NCBI GenBank assembly: GCA_031308135.1
Contig: JAHLJT010009419.1
Coordinates: 31,524,869 to 31,588,868 of the forward strand
Source of the DNA: Acheta domesticus
Taxonomy: Eukaryota > Arthropoda > Insecta > Orthoptera > Gryllidae
Direction of reading: 5' to 3'
DNA length: 64,000 nucleotides
The notes under the pieces are model-generated. The model saw only the letters and a list, made by a program, of their open reading frames with translations. It made no database searches and was not told the DNA's origin. Made by a program: the position numbers and the translations under genes. The first letter of the stretch is position 1, and every line of letters starts with the position of its first letter. Below, piece after piece: positions 1 through 11,539 of the stretch.

Positions 1-59
1 GCTAGTGAAATGCAGCTAGCCTCTCATCTTGCGTAGAGACGCAGAAACTGCAGGAACCG

Positions 60-984
60 GTTGGTCTAACAAGGCCATTCAAAGGAACTTGCGGAAGCCG
101 GCGTGACCGCGGGGCGGCCGGCGCGAAGGGGCGAAAGAGAGCCATGTCGGAGCGGTGGTGCGGTCTCAGGCAAGGAGAGGACGCGAGTGACGGCAAGTAA
201 AGGGGCGGTTGGATAAAGATGAAGCGGGGTGAAGCTGGAAAGGGCGGGTGTGGAATGGGTGGCAAGTATACCGAAATGATGTATCGAAAAAGAGGGAGTC
301 GGCGAGCGGTGGGGAAGAGCGAGGAATGGCGGAAAGGGAAGGGAAGGAAGATGGTCGGGGGGTAGTGTGAGGGAGAGAAGAGTGTGTAGGGGGTAGCATG
401 GAGAAGAGAGAGATGAATTAGAGGAATACGAACAAGATCTTGGAAGGGGATCTTGGAAGATCTTGGAAGGGACGGCTGCGCAAGTTCGGGGAGAGGCGGG
501 GAGCGGCGGGGAGGGCAGATGGTCCGTGAGCAGCTGGGGGGGGGAGAGAAGAGAGAGAAAGAGAGAGAGAGGGGCGCGGCACTGAAGGGAGGAGGGGGTT
601 GAGGGTGATGGCAGGGACGGCTGTGCAAATGCGAGGGCGGGGAGGGGTGTTGGGATATGAACCGGCGCAAGCTCTGCGCCGAGTGCGGTCCGGCGGGCGG
701 CGGAGCGGTCACTGGCTGCTTCTTGAGAGTTGCCCGCCCGGCGCGCGGAGGAGGTCGCCCGAGGCCGAGACAGGGTGGCCCGGCCCTGTGGCGGGGCCGG
801 GGTGAGGGCACCCAGTTAGACGGCGCTCCATCAGAAACTTGCCCGAGCCAAATGAGGGTCTGTCACCAAGGCAACAGGCGCGGCCCGGCGGCGGCGGCGA
901 CAGTGGTGGTGTCAGCGGCGATGGTGACGGAGGCGGCGGGAGCGCGGGGCGACGGAGTTGGGGATGAGGGCTGTGCAGGCGAGG
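60..984. repeat. GC-rich, purine-biased low-complexity island
   Basis: The + strand is G/A-rich for almost a kilobase. A 12-bp word, gatcttggaagg, recurs about three times near 438-471. A longer degenerate word beginning ggacggctg recurs near 470 and 612, with a weaker form near 966, so the island seems to have grown by local duplication. Open frames here, such as the long minus-strand one, are Pro/Ser/Arg-rich artefacts of composition. No gene was recognised. Confidence 0.7.
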
Positions 985-1215
985 GCGGTATTGGAAGCGG
1001 TGGGGGCGTCGGAGGCGGCGGGGGCGTCGGAGGCGGCGGGGGCGTCGGAGGCGGCGGGGGCGGTGGAGGCAGCGGGAGCGGCGGGGGAGGCGGCGGCGGC
1101 GGGGGCGGCGGGGGCGGCGGGGGCGGCGGGGGGGCGGGGGCGGGGGGGCGGGGCGGGGGCGGCGGGGGCGGGCGGGGGCGGCGGGGGTGGAGGCGGAGGT
1201 AGAGGCGGGGGTGGC
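985..1215. repeat. GGC-rich minisatellite and G-run tract
   Basis: At least three near-perfect copies of an 18-bp unit (ggaggcggcgggggcgtc) start near 1012. They grade into runs of ggcgggggc and uninterrupted G stretches up to about 1200. The tract encodes poly-Gly or poly-Pro in several frames, which explains the competing open frames. Dense runs of three or more G suggest G-quadruplex potential on the + strand. Confidence 0.8.
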
Positions 1216-1860
1216 GGGGCTGGGGTCGACCAGCCAGCGGGGTTGCGTTAGCGGTCGTGGCGACGTGCCCGGAGGGGGTGGCAGGGGTGAAGGACGAAGG
1301 CAAGGCTAGGGCTACGCAGAATGGCCCTTGGAGCTTCGTGGAGGTCGGGGTTTTTGCTTGCAGAGAGGGAGGGTGGCGTGGATGGCTGAGTCCAAGTGGT
1401 CAGCGAACCGCAAGACGGAAAATGATGAGAGTACGAGAAGACCCACGAGTGAGATAGAAGGGATAGGCAAAGGAGAAGGTTACAGAGAGGCTTTAAATAA
1501 GCGTGCGCATTGTGGGTGGAGAAGAGAATACGATGATAAAGAGCAAAGGAAGTAATTAAGGAATGGCAAAGAGATGATCAGTGAGGTATTTATTTTTTTC
1601 ATAAAAGATTATTCTTATATTTTAAGAATAAAATGTTATTATGTCGCTGAAATAACCAAAAATGAAGATAGTGAATTGTTTCAGGTGACTGGAAAGTTTA
1701 TCATCGCTCTAAATATTCTCGAGGAGACATATACAATGTAGCAGTGCTGAAAGATAGCAATTAATTCACGCAGTATTACAGAGCGCGAGAAAGCCACTAA
1801 GTAGTACAGGAAGAGAGAAGCCGCCGTTATGGAAACAGAGCCTTCTGTGGCCCACTCTCT
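1216..1860. other. Island edge passing into AT-rich DNA; nothing recognised
   Basis: GC content falls gradually to about 1560. Beyond that the sequence is AT-rich with no repeat or coding signature that I can identify. Confidence 0.5.
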
Positions 1861-2205
1861 CGGGAGACGCGGGTTGCGCAGCAAGTTTGGCGGCCGCAGG
1901 GTGCCCCGGTGCTAAGCTAGCTCAAGCGACGCGGGCACCTTGAGACCACGTGGCGCCGGCGCGGCGGGGCCTGGGCGCCGGAGCGGCGAAGCGCGAGGCG
2001 GGGCGACGCGATGAGGCGCGGCGGGGGCGGGGGCGCGGCGGCGCGTGGGAGCGCGGTCGAGGTGCGGGGCGAGAGGCGAGGGCGGAGACGCAAAGGGCGC
2101 ACCCGGCGAAGGGCGAGAGCGGGCGGCGCAGGCAGATCCCAAGGGGCGGAAAGCGGCCTGCGGCTGCGGGGCGGGGAGTGGGAGAGTGGCTCAAGAGCCT
2201 AGCCA
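1861..2205. other. CpG-rich island
   Basis: CpG-dense sequence, again purine-skewed on the + strand, with many gcg and ggcg words. Three frames on each strand stay open and give Arg/Ala/Pro-rich peptides, typical of GC-rich non-coding DNA. A promoter role is possible, but no transcript structure is visible. Confidence 0.5.
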
Positions 2206-2404
2206 CTCCACAGTGCGTAAATCAGAACTGGAGAGCCATTCGGTTCGAAGAAGCACGTAAACGAGAGAAAGCAAGAGGAAAAACAACAGTAGACTGATGA
2301 TTGAAGATGCAAGTGAAAGGGAAGGAAAATTAACTGGCAATATAATTTTTTTAAGGTCTCTTTTTAAGTACTTGGTCTTAGAGCGAACAATTTTAAACAT
2401 TAGG

Positions 2405-2545
2405 GTAACTGTAAGGAAACACGTAAGGACAATATGAACTCACACAACCATGCACGCCCGGAGCAGTGTTCGAACCCGCAACCCTTCGAGTCGAGGCAGC
2501 CACAATCCTTCAGCCTTAGCAACCTCGGGTATCCAGGCCGGCAGT
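2405..2545 (-). mobile_element. tRNA-derived SINE-like fragment
   Basis: Read on the minus strand from about 2545, the sequence carries an A-box-like block (gttgctaaggctgaagg) and, about 45 bases on, a B-box-like block (gggttcgaac). A body follows without a tRNA cloverleaf. This suits a pol III-derived SINE head better than a tRNA gene. No second copy was seen in the window, so the family is unverified. Flanks 2206-2404 hold nothing recognisable. Confidence 0.45.
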
Positions 2546-3070
2546 ATCAAGTATTTAAACTATGCAAAAATGCGCATACAATAAATAGAATTTAATATTA
2601 AAAATTAAGATTGATCATTATGATGCGATAAAATATTTAAATATGATAAAATTAGTGTCTCACAACACAATGCAAAAATGTAGTGTTCATTCGTGTAACT
2701 AAACATTAAGTCAGCAAATCGAACAATGCCATTGATGATTATAGATAAAGTACACTTTTAAATGTCAGAAAATATAACAGACGGAATTAAAGGGAAATGA
2801 GTTGGTTTAAAAAGAACATTACACAAAAGAATGTTTAAGAGAATATGGAGGGAAGCGTAGGAGTAAAGGTTAAAGGAATGTGGTAAACAAAAGCCTTCAC
2901 GAATTTAAATTAGCAGAGTCATGCGCTTGAAAGGGTAACACAATATTCAAATAAAGTGCTGAAGGGAATTTCGATGTAATTCAGATTCAAAGTTTCATTA
3001 ACATGCTGGCACGGTAACCTGAGGCGGGGTAAGAGGGTCACGCATGGTCGAATCACCAGGCTGGGCTTTA
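2546..3070. other. AT-rich, nothing recognised
   Basis: Non-coding AT-rich sequence with short A and T runs. No inverted repeat or family match was noticed. Confidence 0.5.
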
Positions 3071-3780
3071 CTGGCTGTAATCAGATACAGCTGGAATCCA
3101 AAGACGTGAAGCAGAGAGGTGGGAAACAGTGCCTTGGTGGGTCAAGCGATGTGGTAGTGAGGTGGGCGCTGAGGCGGAGGAGAGGAGCAGTCCGTGGGCG
3201 GGAATGCTGGAGGGGGCGGGGGCATCGTTTGGGGTAGGGCTGGAGGTAAGGGTGGGGAGGCTGGGCGCGGTGCTAGACATGGAGATGGACACATTTGTGG
3301 AGAAATAACCTGGATTGTAGGCGTGTAGAAGGGCGAGGATAGGCATGATCAGAGTGAGAACAATTCCGGCGAGTTTGGGGAATGGGCTGAGAGGGGACGA
3401 GGCAGGAACGGAAAAGAGGATGGTGGAGGGATGGGATGGGCTGGAGATGGGATGGGCTGGAGATGGAATGGCGTGGGGATGAGGGATATGGGTGGGAATG
3501 GCGGAGGAATGAAACGGGGATGAGGTGGGGATAAAGGTGAAATGGGGCGGGAATGGGCTGGGAGTGGACGGAGTTGGAAGGTGAGGGGCAGATGGCGCGC
3601 GGATGGGGACGGTGATAGGCGGCAATGGTGCGGAATGGGGTGGGGAGTGGATGGGGCGACAATGCGCCGGGATGGAGGGGATGTGCGGTGATGAGGGGAT
3701 GAGGCGGAAATAGGGTTGGTGTGGAGTGGCAATGGGGCAGGATTGGGACAACGAAGGGCCGAAGACAACTCGAGACCGGG
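3071..3780. repeat. G-rich polypurine low-complexity island
   Basis: The + strand is almost free of C, built from degenerate words such as gatgggatgggctgga and ggcgggaatgggctggga. Minus-strand open frames of 175-242 aa are Pro/Ser/His-rich, with periodic Pro from the repeat, and are not considered genes. Confidence 0.7.
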
Positions 3781-4270
3781 TGAGGAAGGGACGTGACCAA
3801 TGAGTTGCGCGGCGGGAAGCGTGGGGAACATTAGAGGAGCGGAGAAGGGCGAGGCAGAAAGTCGAACCGAGAGCGAAAACGCGGCGGGACGGAGGTGGCG
3901 CGGAGGCAGGCCAGTGGTGTGACCCGGGTCCTGGTGCTCCGGCTGCCGATAACAGACCGCGCCGCCAACCCAGTCCTTTCGCCGCGCGAACGCCACGCAG
4001 CTGCTGCTGACCCCAAATTCAGAGCCGCCGCCTCCGCCACCGCCGCCGCCGCCGCTGCCCATCCGCCGTGCAGACACGCCTCGCCTCGCCGGACATTCAA
4101 GCGAAGGCAGCGACAGGAAAATCCCATGAGAACGCTCAGCCGTATTATGTTAATTCGCTGCTCGCTCGTGCTTCAGCTCGGCGACTGCTGCGGACGCAAG
4201 TTAGAGAAGCTGTCTTCAGCCGCGGATTATGTGTGTGACAGGGCTTCAGTGCATCCGTGCGTGCTGAGCA
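3781..4270. other. CpG-rich island with a short (CCG)n run
   Basis: This is a CpG-rich segment without the strong purine skew of its left neighbour. A (CCG)n-like run lies near 4022-4062. A + strand frame from 3895 to 4368 runs out into AT-rich DNA, begins Arg/Ala-rich and has no recognisable domain. It could be a first-exon or promoter island, but nothing proves this. Confidence 0.45.
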
Positions 4271-4395
4271 TGTGCGCAATCACGTGGAAAATAGCTAAAT
4301 GCTTTACAATAAATAGTCAAATCGTTCTTGAAATAAACCCAAAAGTATCTGTATTTTATCCTGTGTAATTTTGTCGGTAATACCGATATTCCGTT

Positions 4396-4747
4396 ATACT
4401 GGATGTCGAAGGAGGAAATGTCGAAACTTCGGTAATAAGCTCTTAAGACAATTTTAAGCCACAATAAGCACTCTAAATTTAGTTTGAAAAAATAATTTCT
4501 ATGCAAAAATTTGAATTTCAGAAACAAGTCCATTCTTTATTTTTTACAAAAGAAATTAATATATTTTTTCACAAAGAAAACCTACAGAAATAAAAAGGCA
4601 GTCGAATTGTGTAAATTGGCTGCTCTTTTTATTTCTGTGTTCATTTTTCTTTCTAAACAAATATATTCATTCTAACAAAATATACTTAAAATTGTCATAA
4701 GAGCTTATTTTTCAAGTTTCGATGTTTCCTCCCTGTACATCTGTATA
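4396..4747. mobile_element. Foldback (near-palindromic) DNA element
   Basis: The two arms are reverse complements in several blocks. Positions 4411-4429 pair with 4714-4732 (17 of 19), and 4434-4458 pair with 4685-4709 (24 of 25). An inner block around 4585-4601 pairs with 4620-4637 with one gap. The left arm holds about 80 extra bases. There is no coding capacity. The structure fits a foldback or MITE-type non-autonomous transposon. No clear target duplication was identified and the superfamily is unknown. Confidence 0.75.
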
Positions 4748-4749
4748 TT

Positions 4750-5685
4750 GTTTAATTATCAGCTTAATTCCTTCTCGAATTTATAAAACAAACTATATTT
4801 GCTGTTTGTCCGCTAAAAACAAGAATTTCTACGTGGGTTTCATTACGATATTCACTATTGCTTCCACATTTTATTGCAGAAGATGTTGCAGCTTAAAACC
4901 TTTCTACATCGTAAGACAATATTTGAGTGATCATAGAAAAGTACCATTCGTATACATACTGATAAAGAAATAATGGTATGCTACTTGAAATGCAATGCAA
5001 GACAGGCTGGCGGGGCTGAGCAAGGGGCCGAACGGAGCTGGGAAAAACGTGGTAGGAAAAAAAGAAAAATATTTTCATTTTACACTATGTATTTCATTTC
5101 TTTTTTGTTTAATAAGAGATACAGAAACACGGTCAAGGCCGAAAGCTTCACCTAGTGCATAACCTAACCAATTTACCTTTTACTATCTTGATGTTTCGTT
5201 TTAAGACCTGTGATTATTTAAATTTATATTTTTCCAAGTGGAATTTAGAAATTCACTTAATTAAACATTCATTAAAACAAACAAAAATCTGTTTCTTATA
5301 AATAGTGGTTAATCATAATGCCAGCTTTCAAAAGAATTTAAAAATAAAAGATCCTTGGTGATGTAATCGCACGGCAGGACCGAAAAGGTCTGATCACTAA
5401 CATGAATATGCTTTCAGATTTAACAAGTTGTATTTAATTCTCACATCCTTAAATATTACAAAGTTAACCTTAACTAAAAAGACATATATGTGAGAAGCAA
5501 AAAATGCAAAAGGCATTAAGATTACGACAGCATATCCACCACTCAAAACCCACATCAACCTGTTAGTTACCTTTGTATAAAACAGGGATCCTACCAGCGA
5601 ATTTGTCTCCAGTCAGCCTCGCCAAAGCATCACCGAGAGTTCCGACAAGGTAAGCAAGTGGTTGGTCCGCTAAGAGGCGCGGCCC
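4750..5685. other. AT-rich, nothing recognised
   Basis: Non-coding AT-rich DNA. Short frames (for example 4722-4973) show no domain or conserved motif. Confidence 0.45.
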
Positions 5686-6535
5686 CTTAAGGGACAGAGT
5701 GCTGCAAGACAAGGCGATGGAGTGAGGCGCGACTGGCAGGGTGAAGTACAATGTGTCGGGGTGAGTGGGGTGAGGATAGACGGAGAGGAGGGTAGGGAGA
5801 TACTAGGGAAGGACAGGGGAGAAGGGGAAATGGAAGGGCAGGCAATGAGGTGGGGATGGAGTGTGATATGTCGAAGTGAGGGGTGAGGAGGGCGGGGCGG
5901 GAGTTGGGCAGACGAAGTGAAGAGTTGCGAGATACGGCGGGGAAGGGCAGGGCGAGGAGAGGAAACATAGGGGAGGGCAATGATTTGGGATGAGGGCGGG
6001 GTGGAGTGAAATGAGTCAGGGAGGAGTGTGGAGGGCGGGATGGGCAGACTGAGCGGAGAATAAGGGGACATGGCAGAAGAGAAGGAGAAGGAGGGGTCGG
6101 AGGGGTCGGAGGGGCGGGCAACGAGGTGGGAGTGAAGTGGGCTGGGACGTAAGGGGCACTGAGATGTTACCGGAAGGCGTGAGGAGGGCGGGGTAGAAGT
6201 TGGGACGGTGGAATCGCAGATGGATCAGAGAAAAGCTGGATACGGTGGGGCGAGGAGGAGGTGGAAAGGGGAGGGGTGTCGGAGGGGTATTGGAGGGTTG
6301 TGGGGTGGGGTGGGGCGGGCCACGGGGCAGGCGCGGGGCCCTCGGAGTTTCCGATCAGCGGCTGCCGGCGGCGGCAATCTCCAGTCGGCCTTGAATATTC
6401 ATCGGCCCCAGCGGCGCCGCCGGAGCCGACGCGGCACGGCGCCGGAGCCAGAGCCGCAAGAGGATTCCGCTCGGAGGGCGGGCACCGGAAGCAAAATACT
6501 ACGCCATCCACCGCGTCTAACGGTCCCATTCCCAC
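5686..6535. repeat. G-rich purine-skewed island ending in CpG-rich DNA
   Basis: From 5686 to about 6340 the + strand is G/A-rich with degenerate ggcgggg and gaggggtcgg words, including a gtcggaggg triplet near 6095. From 6340 to 6535 it becomes balanced CpG-rich sequence with ggcggcgg runs. Open frames on both strands are low-complexity. Confidence 0.65.
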
Positions 6536-7369
6536 CCCCTCCTTCCCCCCACGGGTTGAGAAAGGAACAGTTAAAAAATCACATCAAACTGATTCTAAGT
6601 CAACTGACTGAGAACAGTTTTGGCCACTCGACCCTCAGTTACAAGCTTGAGGACTCTTGGAGAAACTTTAACGTGGCTGTAACTGTTTTTTAACTACTAC
6701 CTTACACTTCAAACCTACATTGCTGCAAGCGAGTGCGCTGGCAATGGCTCTAAGCTAGGATGTAATCATCTTGTAATTGGCATGTGGTAATTAAAGGTAA
6801 ACAACCAATTATCCCGTACAATCATGAAAATCATAGTTAATTCTTTCACAATATGTCCAGTAATTCAAGGAAGAAGTTCTCTACTTTTGATTCCGAGCGT
6901 TTGGTGAAGGTTAAGATTCCCTATCCGAAGAGACATTAATTAAATAAAGATTCAGGAAAATGTGTTTCCTGCCTATAGTATGTCATGCGGTGATTCGCAG
7001 GAAAATTTCTTCAAATCACGGTAATTCAGCACAGAAATTAGGAAACCTTTTTTTCAAATAAGAAACATTATATCTTTCTGTACAGTGTATGTGTTGAAGA
7101 AAATTTGTGGATTGACACGTGGATAGAAAAAATGGATATGGAGAGGTAAATTTTGAAACCGTGTGACCGATCTCCATGAATGTTGGCATTTCTACGTGTT
7201 TTTTCACCCAGAAGGTTTACGTGCTGTTAATTCTGTTGTAACCCCAGTACATGGCGGTGCAGAACAAAATTGCGCTTCATTTTCATTCAATTTCCATTCC
7301 AACTGCGCTTCATCTGGGCTTCATTGTTGCTGAGCGTTGCCTTGTGACGCAGGGCGAGATCCAGGAGAA
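6536..7369. other. Non-coding DNA; possible remnant of a dispersed repeat near 7090-7220
   Basis: Mostly unrecognised. The stretch around 7150-7200 (gaccgatctccatgaatg) resembles the wording of non-coding repeats common in arthropods and is similar in style, though not clearly homologous, to the 10.5-kb and 59.6-kb repeat pair described below. Confidence 0.25.
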
Positions 7370-8475
7370 TCGGAAGGACGCGCGCGAGAGACAGAGAGTC
7401 AGTGAGTCAGAGAGAGACGGAGATTGACGGAGAGCGATGGAGAGATGCAGAGAGTGACGGAGACACAGAGAGAGGCGCTTAAGTAAGAGAGAGAGACACA
7501 AAGATACAGTGACACAAAGAGAGACAGAGACAATATACAGACACACAGAGATTGATTGATTGATTGATTGATTCGTGTTTCCGGGCGCGTCAACTGCTGA
7601 GGTCATTAGTCCCGTAAGTGTAGTGCGTGTTTTTCCCCGGGAGGTGGCGATGATCTTTTCCCCGCTGGATGGCGAGATCTGGCGCCGACCTACCGTCGAC
7701 TAGCGGGGTTTTCCCCTCAACCAAGTATCTCCCACCAGCGGGGCACCGCCCCAGCCGGGACAAGTTGTAATCTCCCGACCGGTCTCCCGGTATGTGTGGT
7801 AGTGTAGTGCATGTTAGTGTAAGTGTGTGTGTAAGAGGGAGAGGATAGGACAAGGATGAGGAAGGAAAGATCGCGCGCGGTCCGTGGCCCGTTTGTTAGG
7901 GTACTGCTCCGGCATTCGCCTGGTGGTGATCGGAGAAACCACGGAAAACTACCGATCAGAGCAGCCGGCCGCTAGAATTCTCCTCCAGACAGCGACTGAA
8001 TTCGACCTAGCTGACAAGCTAGTGTCGAAAATCCTGCCACCGTCGGGACTCGAACCTAGGACCTCCCGGTCAGAGGGACTGCAGTGACATCAGGTTGATG
8101 CACTGAGCCATCTCTCCCGGTGACACACAGAGAGAGATGCAGAGAGGGACAAAGGGAGAAAGAAAGAGATAGAGAGACAAACAGAGAGAGAAAGAGAGAT
8201 AGAGACAGCAAAGTCAGAGACAGACAGAGGCGTTTGTTATAGTGTGTCTGAGTCGTTTACAGAGACATAGGCAGACAGAGGCAGGGACGCAGAGAGAGAA
8301 ACAAAGAGACAGAGAAAGAAAAAGAGATATGCAGAGATTGAGGGAAAAATAGAGAGGGCAGAGAGACAGAGACAGAAAAAGACAGAAAGAAACAGAGATA
8401 GAAAGAGAGAGACAGAGTGAGACAGAGAGAGGCAGATAGAGAAAAACAGATACAGAGAAAGACACAATTTTTTTA
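7370..8475. repeat. GAGACA-type purine low-complexity tract, split by a SINE
   Basis: The segments 7370-7549 and 8122-8475 are the same kind of sequence: gagaca and gagaga words with hardly any pyrimidine on the + strand. The SINE at 7550-8120 interrupts them, and an 11-bp target duplication taken from this tract lies on both sides. Minus-strand open frames rich in Ser/Leu/Cys arise from the repeat and are not genes. Confidence 0.85.
7550..8120 (-). mobile_element. tRNA-derived SINE, essentially full length (571 bp)
   Basis: Read from 8120 on the minus strand it opens with a tRNA-like head: gggagagatggctcagtg includes an A box, and ggttcgagtcc is a consensus B box, so an internal pol III promoter is present. 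About 480 bases of non-tRNA body follow, then an (AATC)n tail at 7550-7573. The 11-bp sequence gacacacagag occurs at 7540-7550 and again at 8122-8132, a perfect target-site duplication. Three more damaged copies occur in this window (17.8, 47.0 and 57.4 kb), which defines the family. It encodes no protein and would depend on a LINE for mobility. Confidence 0.9.
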
Positions 8476-8618
8476 ACAATGATTGAATATGAAAAAGCTC
8501 GGGCAACACCGGACATTTTGCTAGTTGTATATACAAGCGACTCGGTTGAGCTTGTCGGTTGAGTCACCATATGTAAATGATTATTGAATATTTTAATTTT
8601 ACATACGAAGAAAATGAT

Positions 8619-8620
<2 letters not shown>

Positions 8621-8658
<38 letters not shown>

Positions 8659-8669
8659 TATTATTATTA
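8621..8669. repeat. (ATT)n microsatellite
   Basis: About 16 copies of ATT with a single interruption near 8654. Confidence 0.95.
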
Positions 8670-10500
8670 AAATAATGCAAGAAAGCAGTTTTTGAATGAC
8701 TGTCAGATATATACAGTAACAGATTCCGATATTGAAAAAAGAATCGAAAATTTTCAACGCTGGTTTGCTACGAGAACAATGTTGCTACAAAACGGTCAAA
8801 TAGTGTTCCACACTGCCCATTATTTATCCGATTAGGTTACTTACTATTTCTTCTTCAAGGAGTAATTATTCAAAACAATGACATAGATAGTATAACTATA
8901 AAAATTTTCGAAAATAAATGCACCACTCATTAAAAAACTGAGTTGAGACATATTTTTTTTATTTTAATGTTGATTACTATATTATTTTCAGTTTTTGTTT
9001 TACAGTTTTGTTCAAAATGACTAAAAACTATTGTTTCTTGAAATGCTTTTACTTTTTATTTTTGTAAATTTTCTGAATTGTTGGATTCCGGTATCCCATG
9101 CCGAGGAGTTGGCCAGCAATTCGCTCCCTTGCTATCCTTCGCGGAGAGAAGACGATTTGAGGTCAACATAAATGAGGTGGTCAGCGACGCCGTGGCTTAT
9201 ATTCGCTTATAAGTAATGCGAAAATAAGTCTGAAATTAAAAGCACAACTGGTGCGTCGGCACCATCTCAAATACCAGCATAAGCTATAACGTTAAATCCG
9301 AGTTTCTCGCACGCTCATTCTAAAAATTCTTACGCGTTATTGCGTAATGTTTCTCATTTAAAACTGTTATTAAGGGTTTTGTGACATTTATCCCCAAACC
9401 TTCATGTAATGCCATTTTTTGTGATGTCGCAAAACTTCGTATCCAGCAGTAGATTTGCTAGACAGACAACTTTTTCATCCGCAAGAGCTTATCGTGAACA
9501 AGGAAGGTAGTACAAATAAAAAAGAAAGATAAATCAGGTACGAAGTTTACGAGTATTTTACTCTCTCGAATATGGGGAGTATCGCATGTGAATATGCTGT
9601 CTGTTTTGCATTGGAGTTGATACAAAGTTGTATTACCATCTCCATACCAAAACGCCTATAAATACACACGAAGCAACCTCGTAAATGGAGATGACTTTGC
9701 GTCTGGGTTAATTGCTCATGCCGTTGTTAGCATCAAAACACAAATTACATTTAGTATTCAAGCTATTAAAGAAATTTACAGTCTAGGAACACACTTAGGT
9801 TTTTTCATTGAACATTTTAAACTTTGAAATCTTTGATTACTTAACATTTGATAACTTGACATTTTCACACAACGAATTATAGAAGTTAAAAGCAGAAATA
9901 ACATTTTTTTTAAATATAGTCTCGCACACTATATTTTCTCTAATTTCTACACCAGCAAGGATTACATTTTTTCTGAAAGAAAGGCTTTATCCACTTAGCA
10001 CTCAATTAACAAACAATTGCATTCAGAGTTTCAACGAATTCATTTCTAACTCTTAGTGTATTAAGCGTCTAAAGGGTTCCTTTTACTTACTTAATCAAAA
10101 CTCAAATTATACATTATCCACGAATACTAAAAACGAGAAAACGTCTCACGTCTGGAAATATTAGCTAACAATGTGTTACTACTGCAGATATCAGTTACCA
10201 ATTTCTTCATACAATCTGCCAACACTAATTTTTTAGGCTTCATTTTGAGATAAGTAATACCCTGGACACTATCATTAGATCCTTCATCCTGTAGCAAATT
10301 ATACACACAATCCTATTTAAACATTCTAGAATCCAGCATTTACATTCCTTATTTAAAAATAAATGGCTTTTTTACTACAGAAAGAAAATATGTTTTTAAA
10401 CCGCAGAATGAAGAATATGTGAAATTTCTCGACGCTCCCTCTTTCTTAGTTTCCCGCATCATGCCCAACAGTAACTTTCGAAAAGGAAGGAATGAACACA
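8670..10500. other. AT-rich, nothing recognised
   Basis: Non-coding AT-rich DNA. A less AT-rich patch at about 9085-9300 (wording such as ccatgccgaggagttggcc) may be an old insertion, but no termini or coding frame were found. Confidence 0.4.
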
Positions 10501-10504
10501 GGAC

Positions 10505-11330
10505 CTTACAAAAAACGAAATTAATGGTGCTCCAACAGCACGTACTTTCTCGCATTCTTTATACATATTCGAAAATTTAGACAGTTCAACGAAAATTAGA
10601 CCTACGCCATTCTTTTAAGCATCCTTTCCTTTATCCGTTGAAACATTTTAGAGGAAAAATCTGAAGCAGTTTTTGAGAAAAAATGTTAATTTTTTAAATT
10701 CCCCATATTTTGTGTCAAATTACACAAAAACTACTCGTATTTTCGAAACATTGAACATGAACTATTTTAAATATCCGTGTTTAAGGAACATACTTTTATA
10801 AATAAAAGAAATCTCTATCTATTATAGCCATAGGAAGACGCTCCAAAAATAATTGCACTTTTGCAATTTTCAAAAAATATGTGAATTCAACGGAGATGTC
10901 ACCTGCATCATTCTCTTAAGCGTCTTTTACGCAATCCGAGAAAGAAGTTTGTTCAAAAAATTTGTTGACAATTTTCAGAAATTTTTGAAAAGGTTTTTTT
11001 GTGGCTTCATGTAAAGTACCTCAAAAACTAAAATATCCGTTTGAAACTCCCAAAGCCTCTAGTTCATTCCGATCGATCGGGGAATATCAACTTTGGAGAA
11101 AATTAGCTGTGCGATTTAGACGCTTGCGTTCACCACAAACGGACGTTTTGCCGTCAATCGATTTTTCGGTATCAAGAACCAAGAAAATATGTATTAAGGC
11201 TACACTACGTGTTAGAGAATTTTTTCTATATTTAGCAACAGTATTTATCCTCTTTTGTAATACCAGGACCCGGCAAAAATAGTTTTTCTGACGAAAATTC
11301 GCCGTTTTCCAGCGAACGATTACATAACAT
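10505..11330. repeat. Dispersed non-coding repeat, copy A
   Basis: This copy shares ordered blocks of sequence with 59,595-60,550. Both contain aacagcacgtactttctc, a block ending ggcttcatgtaaagta, a block reading tttggagaaaat, then gacgtttt, tttttcggtatcaag and aattcgccgttttt, in the same order and spacing. No open frame is shared. It could be a degenerate non-autonomous transposon or a non-coding part of a larger element. Ends are approximate. Confidence 0.75.
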
Positions 11331-11539
11331 ACTAAGTACTTTCGTAACGGTGAGAAAGTAAAAAAAAACAACTCTCTATCAATCATCTCTTTCCTTAATG
11401 AAACAGCGAGGCGATTTTGGCCTCTCGTCAATCCCGTATCACCTGCATAAATTCCCTGATAACGTCATCTAGTCGCGGGGGAATGCTTTCCATCAAAGGC
11501 CTGCCCTGACCGCGAACGCTTTTTCTCAAATTCCCCACC
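11331..11539. other. Non-coding, nothing recognised
   Basis: A short AT-moderate stretch with no identifiable element. Confidence 0.4.

Noticed and set aside
2460..2545. A genuine tRNA gene on the minus strand
   Set aside because: A- and B-box-like words are present, but no acceptor stem or cloverleaf can be drawn; better as a SINE head.
3349..4077. 242-aa minus-strand frame
   Set aside because: Pro/Ser/His-rich translation of a polypurine tract; no domain and no conserved pattern.
8035..8120. A genuine tRNA gene on the minus strand
   Set aside because: Good A and B boxes, but it is the head of a SINE with tail, body and target duplication.
11087..11431. 114-aa minus-strand frame
   Set aside because: It lies in the dispersed repeat; the corresponding region of copy B does not preserve the frame.
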